Shown here: positions 24,992-37,722 of the stretch, piece by piece
How positions within the stretch are numbered: position 1 is the stretch's first letter
How the letters are laid out: every line of letters starts with the position of its first letter
From: Chaenocephalus aceratus
Lineage: Eukaryota > Chordata > Actinopteri > Perciformes > Channichthyidae
Reading direction: 5' to 3'
DNA length: 64,000 nucleotides
NCBI GenBank assembly: GCA_023974075.1
Contig: CM043807.1
Location: 8,857,676 to 8,921,675, forward strand
Notes under the pieces: model-generated
What the model saw: only the letters and a program-made list of their open reading frames with translations
Told to the model about the DNA's origin: nothing
Database searches by the model: none
Made by a program: the position numbers and the translations under genes

Positions 24992-26996
24992 CATCCTGAC
25001 TACTCTAATAACAAAGTGATACCCCCAACATGTTCCCTTATGACCTGGTTAAAGCACTTGGCCTGGTATGGTCTGCTGCTGACTGACATGATGTCGTGGG
25101 AGCTTACTGTCCGTCACACCCCAAAAACGATTCCCTTCCCAGACACCTTACCCTGTTTCCAAAGAAGCACGGATTATGTTACATAACTTAAAGTTTTCTT
25201 GACTTACTTGCTTTATTGAACCGTCCATGTTCCCCTACCATCACCACAGGCGGTCAATATCAATATTCTACAAACTGTACTGGAACAGCAATGCATTCAG
25301 TGGAAAGAAAGAAAAAACAAGTAAATGAAACAGCATGCTAGACCAAATCATGTTCATTCTATGAAGAGAAACTAGGACAGATACATCACCCCCTTTATTT
25401 ATTTATATTTGTCCTGCAGTTTAATATATTCTTCTGCGCCTGGCATAAAACTGCCAAGCTCCTCTCCATCACTGGGAAATACAAGATTGAATTTTGGGGG
25501 AGAGAAGGGGAAGGGGGAGAGAGATAGATATAGAGATTGAGGGAGACACAGAGAGAGGTGGTGAGCAGTGTGGTGGGGGGGGGGGATCAAGAAACCAGTA
25601 AATCTGTGCATCTACTCGCTCAGGGGAGGTTTGATTTCTTTTCACAAGCCCCTCTTCTGCACAGTTCTTAAGGGAAATGAATGTGTGACAAAGAGAAAGT
25701 GAAATGAAAGGAAACATTAAATCTGACAATATGATAAGTGCATATTTCTGTAATTCAATGTCTTAATACTTTTAAAGTATTATATTTTTCCCAATTTCAA
25801 AGGGGCCACTCTTCAGTCATATCTACCATTTTACTTCTTCCCACTCCTCCCTTTCTGTGCGCCCCCCCCCCCCCTCACTCTGGGATTATACAGTCCTGCG
25901 TGTGATGTAATGAATCAGCAGGTACAGTCAATGGGATTGCTAGTGCGACCCGACAAACCTCCTGCAACCTTCCCACAATGCTCGCTCTGCTCATTCACTA
26001 CCCTAACCCTGCCAAATAGAAATGAGATCTTATCCAGTCCCTCCCGTCATGCACCCCTGAATATACACGCAGACACCATAGACTGTATATATAGGCAGAC
26101 ACACACACATGCACACAATTGTACCCACTATCATTGCTGTGGTGTTCTATTGTGGCTGCTTGTTTTACAGTAGTTGCACACATACTCTGTGCTGTTATCG
26201 ACTACTTTGTTTTATCAAATTGGCTTCATAGGAATTGAATTAGATACTAAACAGGATACTTCCTCTTAGCATTTCTACCACACCCATCCTGAGATTAGAT
26301 GACTACAATAGTAAAATAACTTCACTGACACATTTTAGGGGTTGAAAGGGGGCATGCTCATTTAAAGGCTCATGCATGCATTTTGGGTTCAAATAAGGAA
26401 TCTTTGAGAAGGTTTCAGCACTGCAAAGTTCTTGGACCATATAAGATTGCAACCCCCCGAAGAGCGGCTTTTTATTATTCATCTGCCCTAAAACAAAGGA
26501 ATTATTATCAGTAGTATAAATAATGTATCTATTGGGGATAACTTCTATGGGTTTGTAAAATATAACCACCCTATTCAAGAACGGTTTTCTTCGCTGAAAC
26601 TAAATGTAGGAGAATAGCTCTCCAGGCATTCCGAGTTTAGTCAGCGTTCAAATTACACAATGGACATTATGTCAAAGTATATTAGTAATAAAACGCAAGA
26701 GAGAGCAGATCGTGACAGGGATCACAAAGGTGGAGGTTGTGTATAAGTGCAGTTGACCGTGTGTAGCATTGACTTCTGCACGCCGTCTCATCAGTATTCT
26801 GAATGAGTGTGTCCTGTTTCCATCAGACTCCTCGTGCTCTCGTCTCCGTGAGCAGAAGCATGCACACACATGGTGTTCGTTTAAAAGTCACACTGAGACA
26901 AAAAGAAAAACTGCAATGTGATAACAGCAGGAATAACTGCAGTGTATACAAATAAAAGCTATAATCTGTACCAGAAATGCAAAACAAACTAAGACA
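24992..26996. other. no gene recognised; purine tract and C-run
   Basis: A GA-rich tract occupies about 25499-25586, ending in a G-run, and a C-run lies near 25862. Both are simple sequence. No exon or transposon ends. Confidence 0.5.
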
Positions 26997-27491
26997 TTAA
27001 AGCTCACCTAATATGCAAAATCCACTTTTTCATGTCTTTTATACATCAACATGTGTCCCCTCTGTGTAAAGAGATTCTGCAAGTTTCAGGAACAAAGATT
27101 CTCTCACTTTGTGTCCTGATCCATTTATATAAAAACCTGTCTGAAAATGAGCTGATCAGATTGTGGCCACTTTATGATGTCATAACGATTTTTTTGGCCA
27201 ATAACCAACCAAGGTAACCCCCCCCCTATCACCTGAATCTCCTCCTAGAGCACCATTGTGTTCTTTTTAACCAAATCATCTCTCAGAGGGGCGTGGGGAG
27301 GGGCTCTTTATTTTCATCTAAAGTAACAGACAGAGAATCAGCACTTTTGAAACAGGGCTGAAACAGAGGAGTTTATGGGATGCTTCAATTACCTGTTTGG
27401 TGTTTGGAGCCAAACACTTCAGAGACATGTTTTGTATATATCTGACACCTATTATATATGGATGAAAAACAGTATAATAGGGTACCTTTAA
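26997..27491. mobile_element. TTAA-ended non-autonomous DNA transposon, copy b (complete)
   Basis: The left end is TTAAAGCTCACCTAATATGC. The right end, reverse-complemented, is TTAAAGGTACCCTATTATAC. The 495-bp body matches the copy at 63516 in the same orientation (CATCAACATGTGTC, GAAAATGAGCTGATCAGATT, CACCATTGTGTTCTTTTTAA) and the copy at 52815 in reverse. It serves as the reference copy of this family here. No coding capacity. Confidence 0.85.
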
Positions 27492-28845
27492 GTTATGCAA
27501 ATGGTCATATACAACAACAAAAAAGCCATGAATGTCAAACCTATACATGATTTTATTCAACTATCTTGCTTTCAGATTCCTCCAAAGAGTTATACAACAC
27601 TAACCCAGCTAGTTCCATGCAGTTTGTTGCTAAACTTTTTGAAAGGCACTGCATGCAAATATGTTCTACACATATGCTAATGACCTACGCAAGGCAGACA
27701 CAGCTGAGCTCAGTAACCAGCAGTTATATGAAGCAATGCAGGAAGTGCTGGAAATGTACTGTAACAAATTAATCCCCCAGGAAAAGTGCTTGTGTTTGTA
27801 GCCAATCTTCATAGAGGCCAGGATTGTTTGCTTGTGAGGTAAATCAACTTCAAAGACCTTAAAGAGCCCTTAATTGAATCATTAGGTCATACAAGTTGAA
27901 CCGATAGCCACATCTAATTATCGGAAGATCCGGGTCATTTAATACCCAGTGATCAAACTTTTGGCCTCATGCACCACTGAGCAAAGGAATACACTGGGCC
28001 CTGCCTCCAACGATGTAACCAGTTCTCTTTTGACATCGTACCATTGGTGTTTAGCGTTGGGTCAAATAGCCACGGTGACAGTACTTTGGTCATGCGGCAC
28101 TGAAAAGTTAAGGACAGCTCCTACAAGTTATTCCTGAACCGTGAACCATCATGCAACTCAAACTGTAACTAAATAATCAATGTTAACAACTTCAGTCACT
28201 TAACAATCCCAATCAGGGCACACCATTAATGTCTCAGCCTTTCCCATATACAGGGTCTCCAATGACAGCGCCTAAAAGAGGCCTGTCACACGCAGAGCAG
28301 GGAATCGCAGGCCTGTGTAATTAAAATCGATAATTCATTTTCCCCTTTTCGACCACCGTTCCATTCAAACGACCATTCACACACTATTGAGAGAGCCTCC
28401 GAATCTCTTCAGGGTTGCAGTAATTGGGATTTTTTTTTCTCACCTCCACTTTTTCCCTTTTGCACCTCACCAAAATCTCATCAGCTAAATGCAGAGGACG
28501 TCATTCTTCTTGGGGTAATTGTCTTCGACTGCCATGTGAAGTTTTTGCTGCCCTTTCCCAGGTGCTGGTATTGTTCTTTTGGGCTGGATAATTCGGGGGA
28601 GAAAAAATTAGCTTTTGGTCTTTGAGTGTATGGGTGCCAGACAATGAGGGTGTCATGCTATTTATCGCCCTCGGCTATAATGGAGCCTATTAGAGGTTTG
28701 AAAGTTAAAACTGTCTGTAAGTAGATGAGCAATATGACTTCCATGTGTACTGGCTGGAATAATGAAAGGACTTTCCCATTAACCAAGGAACTACCCATTG
28801 TGTGAACATTCAAATTCATGGGGTCTGCTCAATGTGTTAGGCAAA
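27492..28845. other. no gene or repeat recognised
   Basis: No supported feature in this stretch. Confidence 0.5.
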
Positions 28846-29090
28846 GCAAGGCAAGGCAAGGCAAGTTTATTTATATAGCACTTTTCAACGCAAGGCAATT
28901 CAAAGTGCATTACAAAAAAAAATGAAAGACATTAAGCATTAAAAAAGAAAAGCTAATAAAATAAACATTAAGGAAAAATACATGGATAAAAGTTACAGTG
29001 CAGTTTAAGATATGAATAGTTCAATTAAAAGCAGCGACAAAAAGAAAAGTCTTCAGCTTTAGCTTGAGCGAAGGTAATTTCAACACACTA
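28846..29090 (-). mobile_element. LINE-like 3' end with (GGCAA)n tail
   Basis: On the minus strand the segment runs through GTGCTATATAAATAAACTTG and ends in about four CCTTG units (28846-28868), an arrangement expected of the 3' end of a non-LTR retrotransposon with a short tandem-repeat tail. TTTATTTATATAGCAC next to CAATTCAAAGTGC is a pattern I recall as widespread in fish genomes. No reverse transcriptase frame is visible and the inner boundary is approximate. Confidence 0.5.
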
Positions 29091-29195
29091 TTAATGTTCA
29101 ACTGACATGTTAGAAGTCCTTTTCCTTCACCTGATAATCGGGGCAGTTGAAGCGTGAACATGTCATAGTCATCCCAATCACCAAGTATTCCTAGC

Positions 29196-29581
29196 TAGAG
29201 ATGGCAAAAGTACACACATCACAATAATGTCATTGGTAGCGAATGAATGTTTCGATGCTGAACAACGGCAACATTACAAAGTTCTCATTCGTCCCTCTTC
29301 TTTAAAGAAGACCAGGAAATGATGGATACACGGATCGTGTTCAAATCAATAGGCACGCAATGACTCTAAATAATAATGATCACGCCACCAAACACACATT
29401 CAAACTAAAGTAACAAACCTGTTTTGAAAATGAAAGAAGTAGAAAGTACAGGTATTTGTGTTAAAAATGTAAGAAGTAAAAGTAAAAAGTCGTCAGAATA
29501 ACAAGTAGTGGAGCAAAGTACTGATACCAGAAAAATGTACTTAAGTACGAAGTATTTGTACTCCATCACTTCCCACCTCTG
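29196..29581. mobile_element. hAT MITE (CAGAGGTGGG family), copy 1
   Basis: The left end is (T)AGAGATGGCAAAAGTAC and the right end, reverse-complemented, is CAGAGGTGGGAAGTGATGG. It is flanked by an exact 8-bp duplication TTCCTAGC (29188-29195 and 29582-29589), as expected for hAT. The body aligns closely with the right-hand part of the copy at 54091-58924, for example AGAAGACCAGGAAATGATGG and AATAATGATCACGCCACCAA. It lacks an internal segment present in that copy. No transposase. Confidence 0.9.
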
Positions 29582-29589
29582 TTCCTAGC

Positions 29590-31317
<1,728 letters not shown>

Positions 31318-31508
31318 TCTCCCACGCATTGATTCTTTTAAAAATAAGAAATCATTGACTGTGGCCAAGTTGACTGGGTGTGTTGACAAGACAGTGATCG
31401 ATATTGATGTCCCGAGCTACAGTGGGAGCATAGCTCACTACAGAGTAGGTGCCTTGAATTGCATTATTACACAGCACATGCACACATACAGAGACGTCTA
31501 CACCCACC

Positions 31509-31534
31509 CACACACACACACACGCACGCACGCA

Positions 31535-31605
<71 letters not shown>
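31509..31605 (+). repeat. (CA)n microsatellite with CG interruptions
   Basis: CA repeats with a block of CGCA units near 31523-31538. Confidence 0.97.
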
Positions 31606-31607
<2 letters not shown>

Positions 31608-33690
31608 TAATTAGTCAGCCTGACGGAACATCCCATGGCATGTGAGGATAAATTCAGCTGCATTAGACTAAGGAAGCTACTCCTGCTAACACAAAGTCCC
31701 AAATGTACACACAGTCAACAGGGAAGGTCTCCGCCCAGTATGAGGGCCTAATTAAGACAGAGAGATAATTGGGGAATGAAGGCGGTGGTGGTGGTGGTAG
31801 GGGAGTCAGTATGTGTGTTTGGCTATGTTCATTTCAAAGAGATGTTCAATTAACCAATAGAAAAAGCGTACAAACCCCAACAATGGTTTCCCATGGGGGG
31901 TTACACCGAGAAGGCACTATAGGGAAAGTGAAAGGACAGAATGCGATCGACAAACACATACACAGGGACACAAAGGCATACACAAACTGGATATATGCCA
32001 AATGTAGCAAGAGACACAAGAGCCACAGTGAGAGAGAAACAGAGGGTGGTAGGAGAGGGGGGAGAGAGGCGGGGGAAGAGAACACCAGATGAAAAATGAG
32101 GCATCCTAGCAGACAGGCCTCAGACGACACTTTCCCATCGCAGCAGAGCCTTGGGGATACACAGGGAATTGTGGGTAATGCGGTCCGACGTGCCACAGCT
32201 CAGTGGCTCCCTGACTGGCTGCTCTGATTGGGCCGACAAGCTCGCAGCAGGGATGGGTCATGACGGAGGTTCCTGATTGGACGCGGATTTTTGGAAGCAG
32301 CCAGTGAGATCGCAATGTACAGTAGGTTTGTCCTTAGAATGAGGTTGATTTGCCAAAACTCAGCTACATAGCATTAATCTACGTGCTAAAGTTGGATATG
32401 ATCCAAAGAGACAAACTGTACCTTTTTTCTCACGGCAAAATCGTACTATTTTTCTTTAGGTCATCATATTATCTAAAGGTGTAGTCAACAGGTACAGGTG
32501 TCCTCTGCTACCAAAGCACTTAAGGTACTTCTGGGAATAAGCGCATACAATCCAAGACCATTTCCTTTCAAATGTGAAGGAATACACTTTCATTGAACAA
32601 GTCATGACCTAAAGTCGTTACACGCTTATTTTCTCTCAAAAGGTCCTCTAAGTAATGTGTGTTTTTCTATGTTTCCAGGAAGTGTTAGCTGAGAAACCAA
32701 GGACGGCTCTTCTTGGACATCCATGACCATAAAAAAGTACTTATTAATATATACAAAATACACATTTACCTTGGTCTCCTTCTCCTCTACATGCCTTTCC
32801 TTTCATCAAAATAATTTGCAACCACACATTCATTCATAACCTAGGGCTCCATGCAGATTTCTGAAAAAGCCTCAGAAATGCTTACCAGCAAAACCATCAC
32901 GCACATGGAGTGATATTAGTTTAATGCAAGGCATGATTAATTGAGGAGCGGAGAGACTCAGTGGCCCCGTTCTCAGTTGCATTTAGATACAGCGACACAT
33001 CTCCTCAGTACGAACTGACTGTCCTTTGGTTGCAATGTCATGTATCATGCATTAGCTAACATATTAATCACCATAAAGATGACTCAAATATAATTAGATT
33101 TCTCCCCCGGTGCATGCCTGATTTGGTGTTTCACTTCCTTCAGTGTGAATTTGAGGTCATGTCTCTCTCCACCGATTTCCCAGAAGGAATGTGGGCTCGA
33201 GGAAGCGTTAGGGCTATCCCTCACTTCTTTCTCTATCGGGAATGTCTCTCCGTCTCTCTTTCCCTCTATTCCTCTCTACTTCAGAGTTAGGAATGGTGCT
33301 TTTATGGATGAGCCGGCTAATGAAGGATCCAGCTTCTGTGATTAACATTTTCCCAGGCCCAGGAATCGTCCGTGGGTTCAATTATCACTCAGGAGCCCAC
33401 CTATTGTTCAGGTGGCATGCACCTGCTAAGTGGAGGTTTATACCTTCAACAATGTGCATTAGTGTACATCAATTATGCAGGTGGCAGCAATTACATATTT
33501 ATGTATTCTGATAATTACATTTTTAATACAGCAGATGTCAGCCTCATTTATAGCAGTTAATGAAAATGAATGACAGTCATTTTACAGTGAGAAGTTCGTA
33601 AGAGTGTTGAAAATACGTGTCTGAGAGTCCGCATCGCATGGGTGAGTTTGGCCGCGTTGTGAATGCAAATGACGCCTCCTTTATTGATTA
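31606..33690. other. no gene recognised
   Basis: A purine-rich tract lies at about 32020-32090. No exon, transposon end or long array otherwise. Confidence 0.5.
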
Positions 33691-33775
33691 GGAGAGCCCA
33701 GCGCCATATAGATAGAAGAGTTACGACAACGGAAGTCCAAAAACCGTTATCGTCACGTGGTTCATGTAGACGAGG

Positions 33776-33792
33776 ATCGTTCCCCGGAAGTT
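33776..33792 (+). repeat. subterminal inverted repeat, left arm
   Basis: A 17-bp arm whose perfect reverse complement is at 36792-36808. It lies 77 bp inside the left terminus; its partner lies 57 bp inside the right terminus. Confidence 0.85.
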
Positions 33793-34149
33793 CATGGCGG
33801 GCAATGTGAATGCATTGATAACAGGAGAGAGAACTACGATTTTTGGTAATTATTAGTGAATAAAGGTTTTGATTGGCAATATTTATACAACAAATCGATA
33901 TGTGTATGTATTTACATCAATATGTTTTAAAAAATAAAATCGAATTTGCTAATATTAAGTGATAATATTAGGATTAGTGTGAACAACTAGTTTACATGTT
34001 AGGCTAACAGTACCTTGGTTAAAGAGCCTGTTGCTGTTTATTTATAGCTTTGAATTCTTTAAAACCAATATTATCTTCTTAAACTTGTATGGTAGTCAGG
34101 AGCATCACTTTCTAATGTTTATTTGCCGCTTTCACACCGCAGGACTTGC

Positions 34150-34177
34150 GGTACTTTAGTGCCGGCACTAAAGTACC
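34150..34177. repeat. 28-bp perfect palindrome near Harbinger left end
   Basis: GGTACTTTAGTGCC (34150-34163) is followed without spacer by its exact reverse complement (34164-34177). The right half is the first unit of the 16-bp tandem repeat that follows. Confidence 0.9.
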
Positions 34178-34220
34178 ACGGCACTAAAGTACCACGGCAC
34201 TAAAGTACCACGGCACTAAA
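34164..34220 (+). repeat. 16-bp tandem repeat, about 3.5 units
   Basis: GGCACTAAAGTACCAC starts at 34164, 34180 and 34196, with a partial fourth unit at 34212. The same GTACC/ACTAAAG words recur near the right end of the element (about 35420-35520), so they may be dispersed binding sites. Confidence 0.9.
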
Positions 34221-34404
34221 TCCGCCAGGGGGCAAGTGCCAATCGCATTCACACCGCAGTACTTTCCCTGAGGCACGATTACGCTGACGTCACTTCGTCT
34301 TCTTCTTCTCTGGGTTTACTGGCAGGCCGCAAAACCACTTCACGGCGAGTACAATAAAAAAACGAGAGAAGAAGAACTACACGGGGGGGGGGGGGGGGAG
34401 GGGG

Positions 34405-34410
34405 TATAAA
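34405..34410 (+). promoter_or_regulatory. TATA box of the lost Harbinger transposase gene
   Basis: TATAAA follows a G-run (34383-34398) and precedes an ATG at 34456-34458 by about 50 bp. That ATG opens only a short frame running into a possible splice donor (AAGGGTAATT). The layout is a core promoter plus first exon whose downstream coding part has been deleted. Confidence 0.45.
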
Positions 34411-34938
34411 GCCCATCCGCTGTATGATGCGTTTGTTTACTTTCCGACCTCAGACATGATGGAGTTCATAAGGGTAATTTACAAATAAAATATCCCATTA
34501 TAACAATGGACTTTATCTTTATGTATTTATTATATATTACCCCCTCAGGCTGATTTTGGAAAAGGACATCAACCCTTGTTTGGTGTTTTTCCCGTATTTA
34601 TCTAAAACAAATGACATGATAAATTACTTGTGTTTATGTGTGTAAGACTTGTGTTTCTGATAAATTCAACCACCGACACCTGTCTGCTCTCACATTCTTC
34701 TATTCTGCAAATTTGGGGTGGGACACAATAAATAAAGCTTCGCCGGTTTGTTTGTTTTATTGCACAGTCAAGACATAACAATAACGGCATCATGCTGTTC
34801 CAGGTGTGTCGTATGCATGTAAATTGAAGTTAAATAACAGTGTGAAATGTAAAATAAAGTGTAAGTAGTTTCAAAACAATGTAACAGTGGCAATATATAT
34901 AGCAGCAGACACACCTTAGTGCACGTTAGGTGTCAGTA

Positions 34939-35235
34939 TTAAAAAACAGTGGCAATATATATATATATATATAATAACAATAGAAAATCGTTACCACTCT
35001 TATTATTGTGGTCTTTAATTTTTTTATAGTCCTGCCTGAGTTTCTTTATTTGTACCCGGCATCCGTGTGCACTGTGCACGATTCCCAGCTCAAGTAGCGA
35101 ACATCGCTCAAAACATTTGGAGTTGGGAACTGCTTTCTGTAGAAGCTGCTGCATCCCGTCCTTGGAGTAAATTGCCAGAAGCGCCGACACTTCCTCATCA
35201 TTCCACCGCTCCGGTGTTGTAGTACGTGTGGTCAT
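34939..35235 (-). CDS. Harbinger Myb/SANT-like DNA-binding protein (truncated)
   Basis: The 98-codon frame starts at ATG 35233-35235, chosen because the SANT-like domain begins a few residues later; the open frame extends upstream but without motif. Visible hallmarks are W11 in ERWNDEEVSALL, a helix ending N-S-K-C-F (about 38-42), and the basic third helix R-V-Q-I-K-K-L-R-Q-D-Y-K-K-I-K-D (about 60-75), followed by N-K-S-G. This is the trihelix-type Myb/SANT domain that PIF/Harbinger elements encode beside their transposase; by family knowledge it assists DNA binding and nuclear import of the transposase. After residue 83 the frame runs into a TA microsatellite and stops. GTAACG at 34994 could be a splice donor whose downstream exons are missing. 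Probably a relic. Confidence 0.7.
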   Translation of the reverse strand: MTTRTTTPERWNDEEVSALLAIYSKDGMQQLLQKAVPNSKCFERCSLLELGIVHSAHGCRVQIKKLRQDYKKIKDHNNKSGNDFLLLLYIYIYIATVF

Positions 35236-35553
35236 AACTGCTTTAAAGTACAAAAAAACTACTCGCTCAGGTGTGGATGTGGTTTTGTAGCGAGGAAAAA
35301 AATGGCTGCCTAACAAAACAAATTCAGAGTCTAACGGGGCGTGGTTTGCAATTCGCCCAGCCAATAGAAATAGAATAGAAATTGGCACTCTTTTGTCACC
35401 AGGTTCGTACCACCTCTCTAGCAGGGACTAAAAAGTACCAAAAGAGTTCCCGGCACTGAGTAGTCCCGGCGGTGTGAACGCGACATTATTGGTACTAACG
35501 GAACTAAAGAACTAAAGTACCAGGGAAAGTCCTGCGGTGTGAACGCGGCTATT

Positions 35554-35875
35554 GATACATTTAAAGGGAGGGGATCTAAAGTAATGCTTTAAAATTCAGA
35601 TTAGATTAATTTCTACCATTTTCTTAAATTCATGGTAGTTTCAGTAATCCCCTGGTAATTGAGGACACAAGTTATCTAAATGACTAATGTCATCTTTATG
35701 GCTTTCAGAAAGGACAGGTGACTATCAAAGGACTAGCAGCAGCAGCAGCAGCAGCAGCATGATGATGATGTTAAATGTGTTGTTTTAGGAACATCCATTG
35801 CAAATACATGGAATTCAATAAACATTGAATAGCATATCATGCAGTTTGTCTGTGCCTTTTCCTCCGTGTTGTCCT
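35554..35875. other. P-like element interior, (AGC)n run, no coding recognised
   Basis: Holds an AGC trinucleotide run (35735-35759, eight units, followed by ATG triplets). A pyrimidine/CAG pair near 35700 could be a splice acceptor, but no convincing exon follows. Confidence 0.5.
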
Positions 35876-36045
35876 GGTTTGCTGTGCTGCCTCCTAGTCG
35901 CCACCATGGTTTGCTGTGCTGCCTCCTAGTCGCCACCATGGTTTGCTGTGCTGCCTCCTAGTCGCCACCATGGTTTGCTGTGCTGCCTCCTAGTCGCCAC
36001 CATGGTTTGCTGTGCTGCCTCCTCGCCACCATGGTTTGCTGTGCT
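35876..36045 (+). repeat. 32-bp minisatellite containing a Kozak start site
   Basis: Units start at 35876, 35908, 35940, 35972 and 36004 (the last is 29 bp), then a partial unit begins at 36033. Each unit holds GCCACCATGG, a textbook vertebrate initiation context. It is followed by the first codons of the THAP protein (M-V-C-C-A-A) and, in the four full units, an in-frame TAG. The array therefore multiplies the translation start region of the THAP exon. Confidence 0.92.
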
Positions 36046-36204
36046 GCCTGGGGATGCTCAAATCGCTCCGAGAAAGGAGTACGAATGTACGGCTTCCCCA
36101 CTGACACAGAGCGGAGGAATTCAGGCTCCATTGAATCCCCCTCTGGTTCTTGTGCTGAAAGAGGGAGTAACAGACAGGAGAAAGGGTTATACACACCTAT
36201 ATAG
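36031..36204 (+). pseudogene. THAP-domain N-terminus of a P-like transposase (broken)
   Basis: The 57-codon frame starts at the ATG in GCCACCATGG just after the minisatellite. The first residues show the THAP pattern: C3/C4 and C9 as the first zinc ligand pair, then the N-R of W-G-C-S-N-R, then G-F-P-T-D-T-E-R-R, the FP motif that follows the first strand of THAP folds. The second half of the domain (C-x2-H and the AVPTIF-like box) is missing. From residue 30 onward the sequence no longer resembles THAP and the frame stops at 36202-36204, so an exon boundary or deletion lies near 36118. THAP domains bind DNA as the recognition module of P-type transposases. Its location inside matching termini supports that origin. 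Confidence 0.72.
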
Positions 36205-36791
36205 CACACCTATTGGATGGGAAATTGCCTTGGGGAGATAAGGTGTTTACTTATATAAAACAGTAGTATTAAACTTACCTTGTGTTTTCACTCTCACTTA
36301 ATTCCCTCTCCCTTTGCCATCAATCCAGAATCAGCTGAGCTGCAACATTATACAGACAGGTAATAATCAATATAATCACAAGGACACAATATGGCTCTGC
36401 TAAAAACACTCACTCTTACACGCACCAGTTATATTTATCTAATATTTAACTCCCTCCACCCCCGCATACAATCCCGTTTAGAAGCCTCTCTTCTCTAATT
36501 CAACAACGTTGGACGAAATGACATTAAGAGAAAAAATTTACAATTAAAAGGCTGTTCAACGTGTGTTGCTAACTTGATTCGGTATCCTAGCTTAATCTGT
36601 TATCTGTAAACGTTCCCTAAATCTACTAATTTAGGGATAATCCACTGACATCCTTTAATACACATGTTCATTTGAATCATATGTACTGATAATATCCGTA
36701 ATATAAATCTTCAAACTTCTTCTTACCTTTAAAAGTCCGTCACGAACGGTCTATTATGCTGCAACTCTACAGCTCTGCTAGCCTTGGCGCT
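36205..36791. other. P-like element interior, no catalytic domain seen
   Basis: On the minus strand there is a plausible internal exon shape (acceptor near 36346, donor CACAAG|GTAAGT near 36278), but its frames are mostly closed. No DDE-type motif could be read on either strand. Confidence 0.45.
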
Positions 36792-37722
36792 AACTTCCGG
36801 GGAACGATTGAGAGGCTCCACGATCCGCCATTGCTGTAAAAAAGTGGTCAGTCTATATGGCGCTGGGAGAGCCTAAGTAAAATGAAGTTGTAATTTCATT
36901 GTGGAGATCATAACACATTTTCATAATCATGCACTAAGTGCTGTGTTACAAAAGGGCCGCAATACATACATCCCCCATCAGTGGTTTTCATTACTGGGGC
37001 AAGTGGTGCTGGTACCCACGCAATGCAGTATGTCATCTTTAATGCAGTACATCATTATTTTTTCCCTCTACTTTGAGAGGTCATGAAAACCATTGAAGAT
37101 GCCAATCAACTCTTCTACATTGTCAAGCGATTCTGCAGCACTCTTGCATAACCAGTGTGCTATTAAAAGGAACACACTGGGGCAAAAGGACCCCGCATCA
37201 TGAGGGGCGGCAATCCCAGAGAGCAAACGGACTGTGCATCCAAATTAAATATGGCATTATGTCCGGATTCTGACATCTGAAAATGAGTCAGAATCTCCGA
37301 GGGGCATCCCCACAAAACAAGCCCATAAGATGCAGAAATTCAAGCAATTTTTTCAGATTTTTTGAGAAGATGTTGTGTTTGTTGTCTAGTCATTTGTACT
37401 CATGCAAGACTCAGCATTACATGCCCGTAGGAGAATTAATCCATGCTCTAATCTGGAGGTCACGTTTCTAGAAATATCTCAGTTTTGGTCACCAATCATG
37501 AAGAGTAAAATTAAAGCGAGTGATCATGGGTAACGTCATAACAGGCCTCTGAACACTGGAGCCCTTTGACATGACTGCTGCTTTGAACTCTCCTCATATT
37601 CACTGCAATCACAATGGTATACCGAGCACTTCCAATGCCCAAAGGTGTGTGAAATATGTGGTGGCCATTAGGAGTGTGTTCTTGGGATAAGAAGTGTTGT
37701 CATCAACGAAGATACTTCTGAG

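Larger units (their letters stand above)
34125..35549. mobile_element. Harbinger-type transposon, internally deleted, nested in the P-like element
   Basis: The left end GCCGCTTTCACACCGCAGGA and the right end (reverse-complemented GCCGCGTTCACACCGCAGGA) differ at one position over 23 bp. A 3-bp ATT is found just outside both ends if one extra base is included at each end, which would suit the 3-bp target of PIF/Harbinger, though the exact edge is uncertain. It encodes a Myb/SANT-like DNA-binding domain on the minus strand. A TATA box plus a short first exon on the plus strand point toward a transposase gene that is no longer there. Both termini are followed by a second, inner copy of the terminal repeat (34245-34270 and 35462-35482). 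Confidence 0.75.
33699..36865 (+). mobile_element. P-element-like DNA transposon carrying a THAP exon
   Basis: A perfect 14-bp terminal inverted repeat (CAGCGCCATATAGA at 33699-33712; reverse complement at 36852-36865) is flanked by an exact 8-bp direct repeat GGAGAGCC (33691-33698 and 36866-36873). A second, perfect 17-bp subterminal inverted pair, ATCGTTCCCCGGAAGTT, lies at 33776-33792 and 36792-36808. An 8-bp duplication, short termini, subterminal inverted repeats and a THAP-domain exon (36031) are together the P-superfamily pattern. A hAT identity is the main alternative, from the 8-bp target and CAG...CTG ends. The element is itself interrupted by a Harbinger remnant (34125-35549). No catalytic transposase domain remains visible. 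Confidence 0.72.

Noticed and set aside
34456..34490. Short ATG frame after the Harbinger TATA box as a full gene
   Set aside because: Only about ten codons before a stop. Kept as a promoter and first-exon trace, not as a coding gene.
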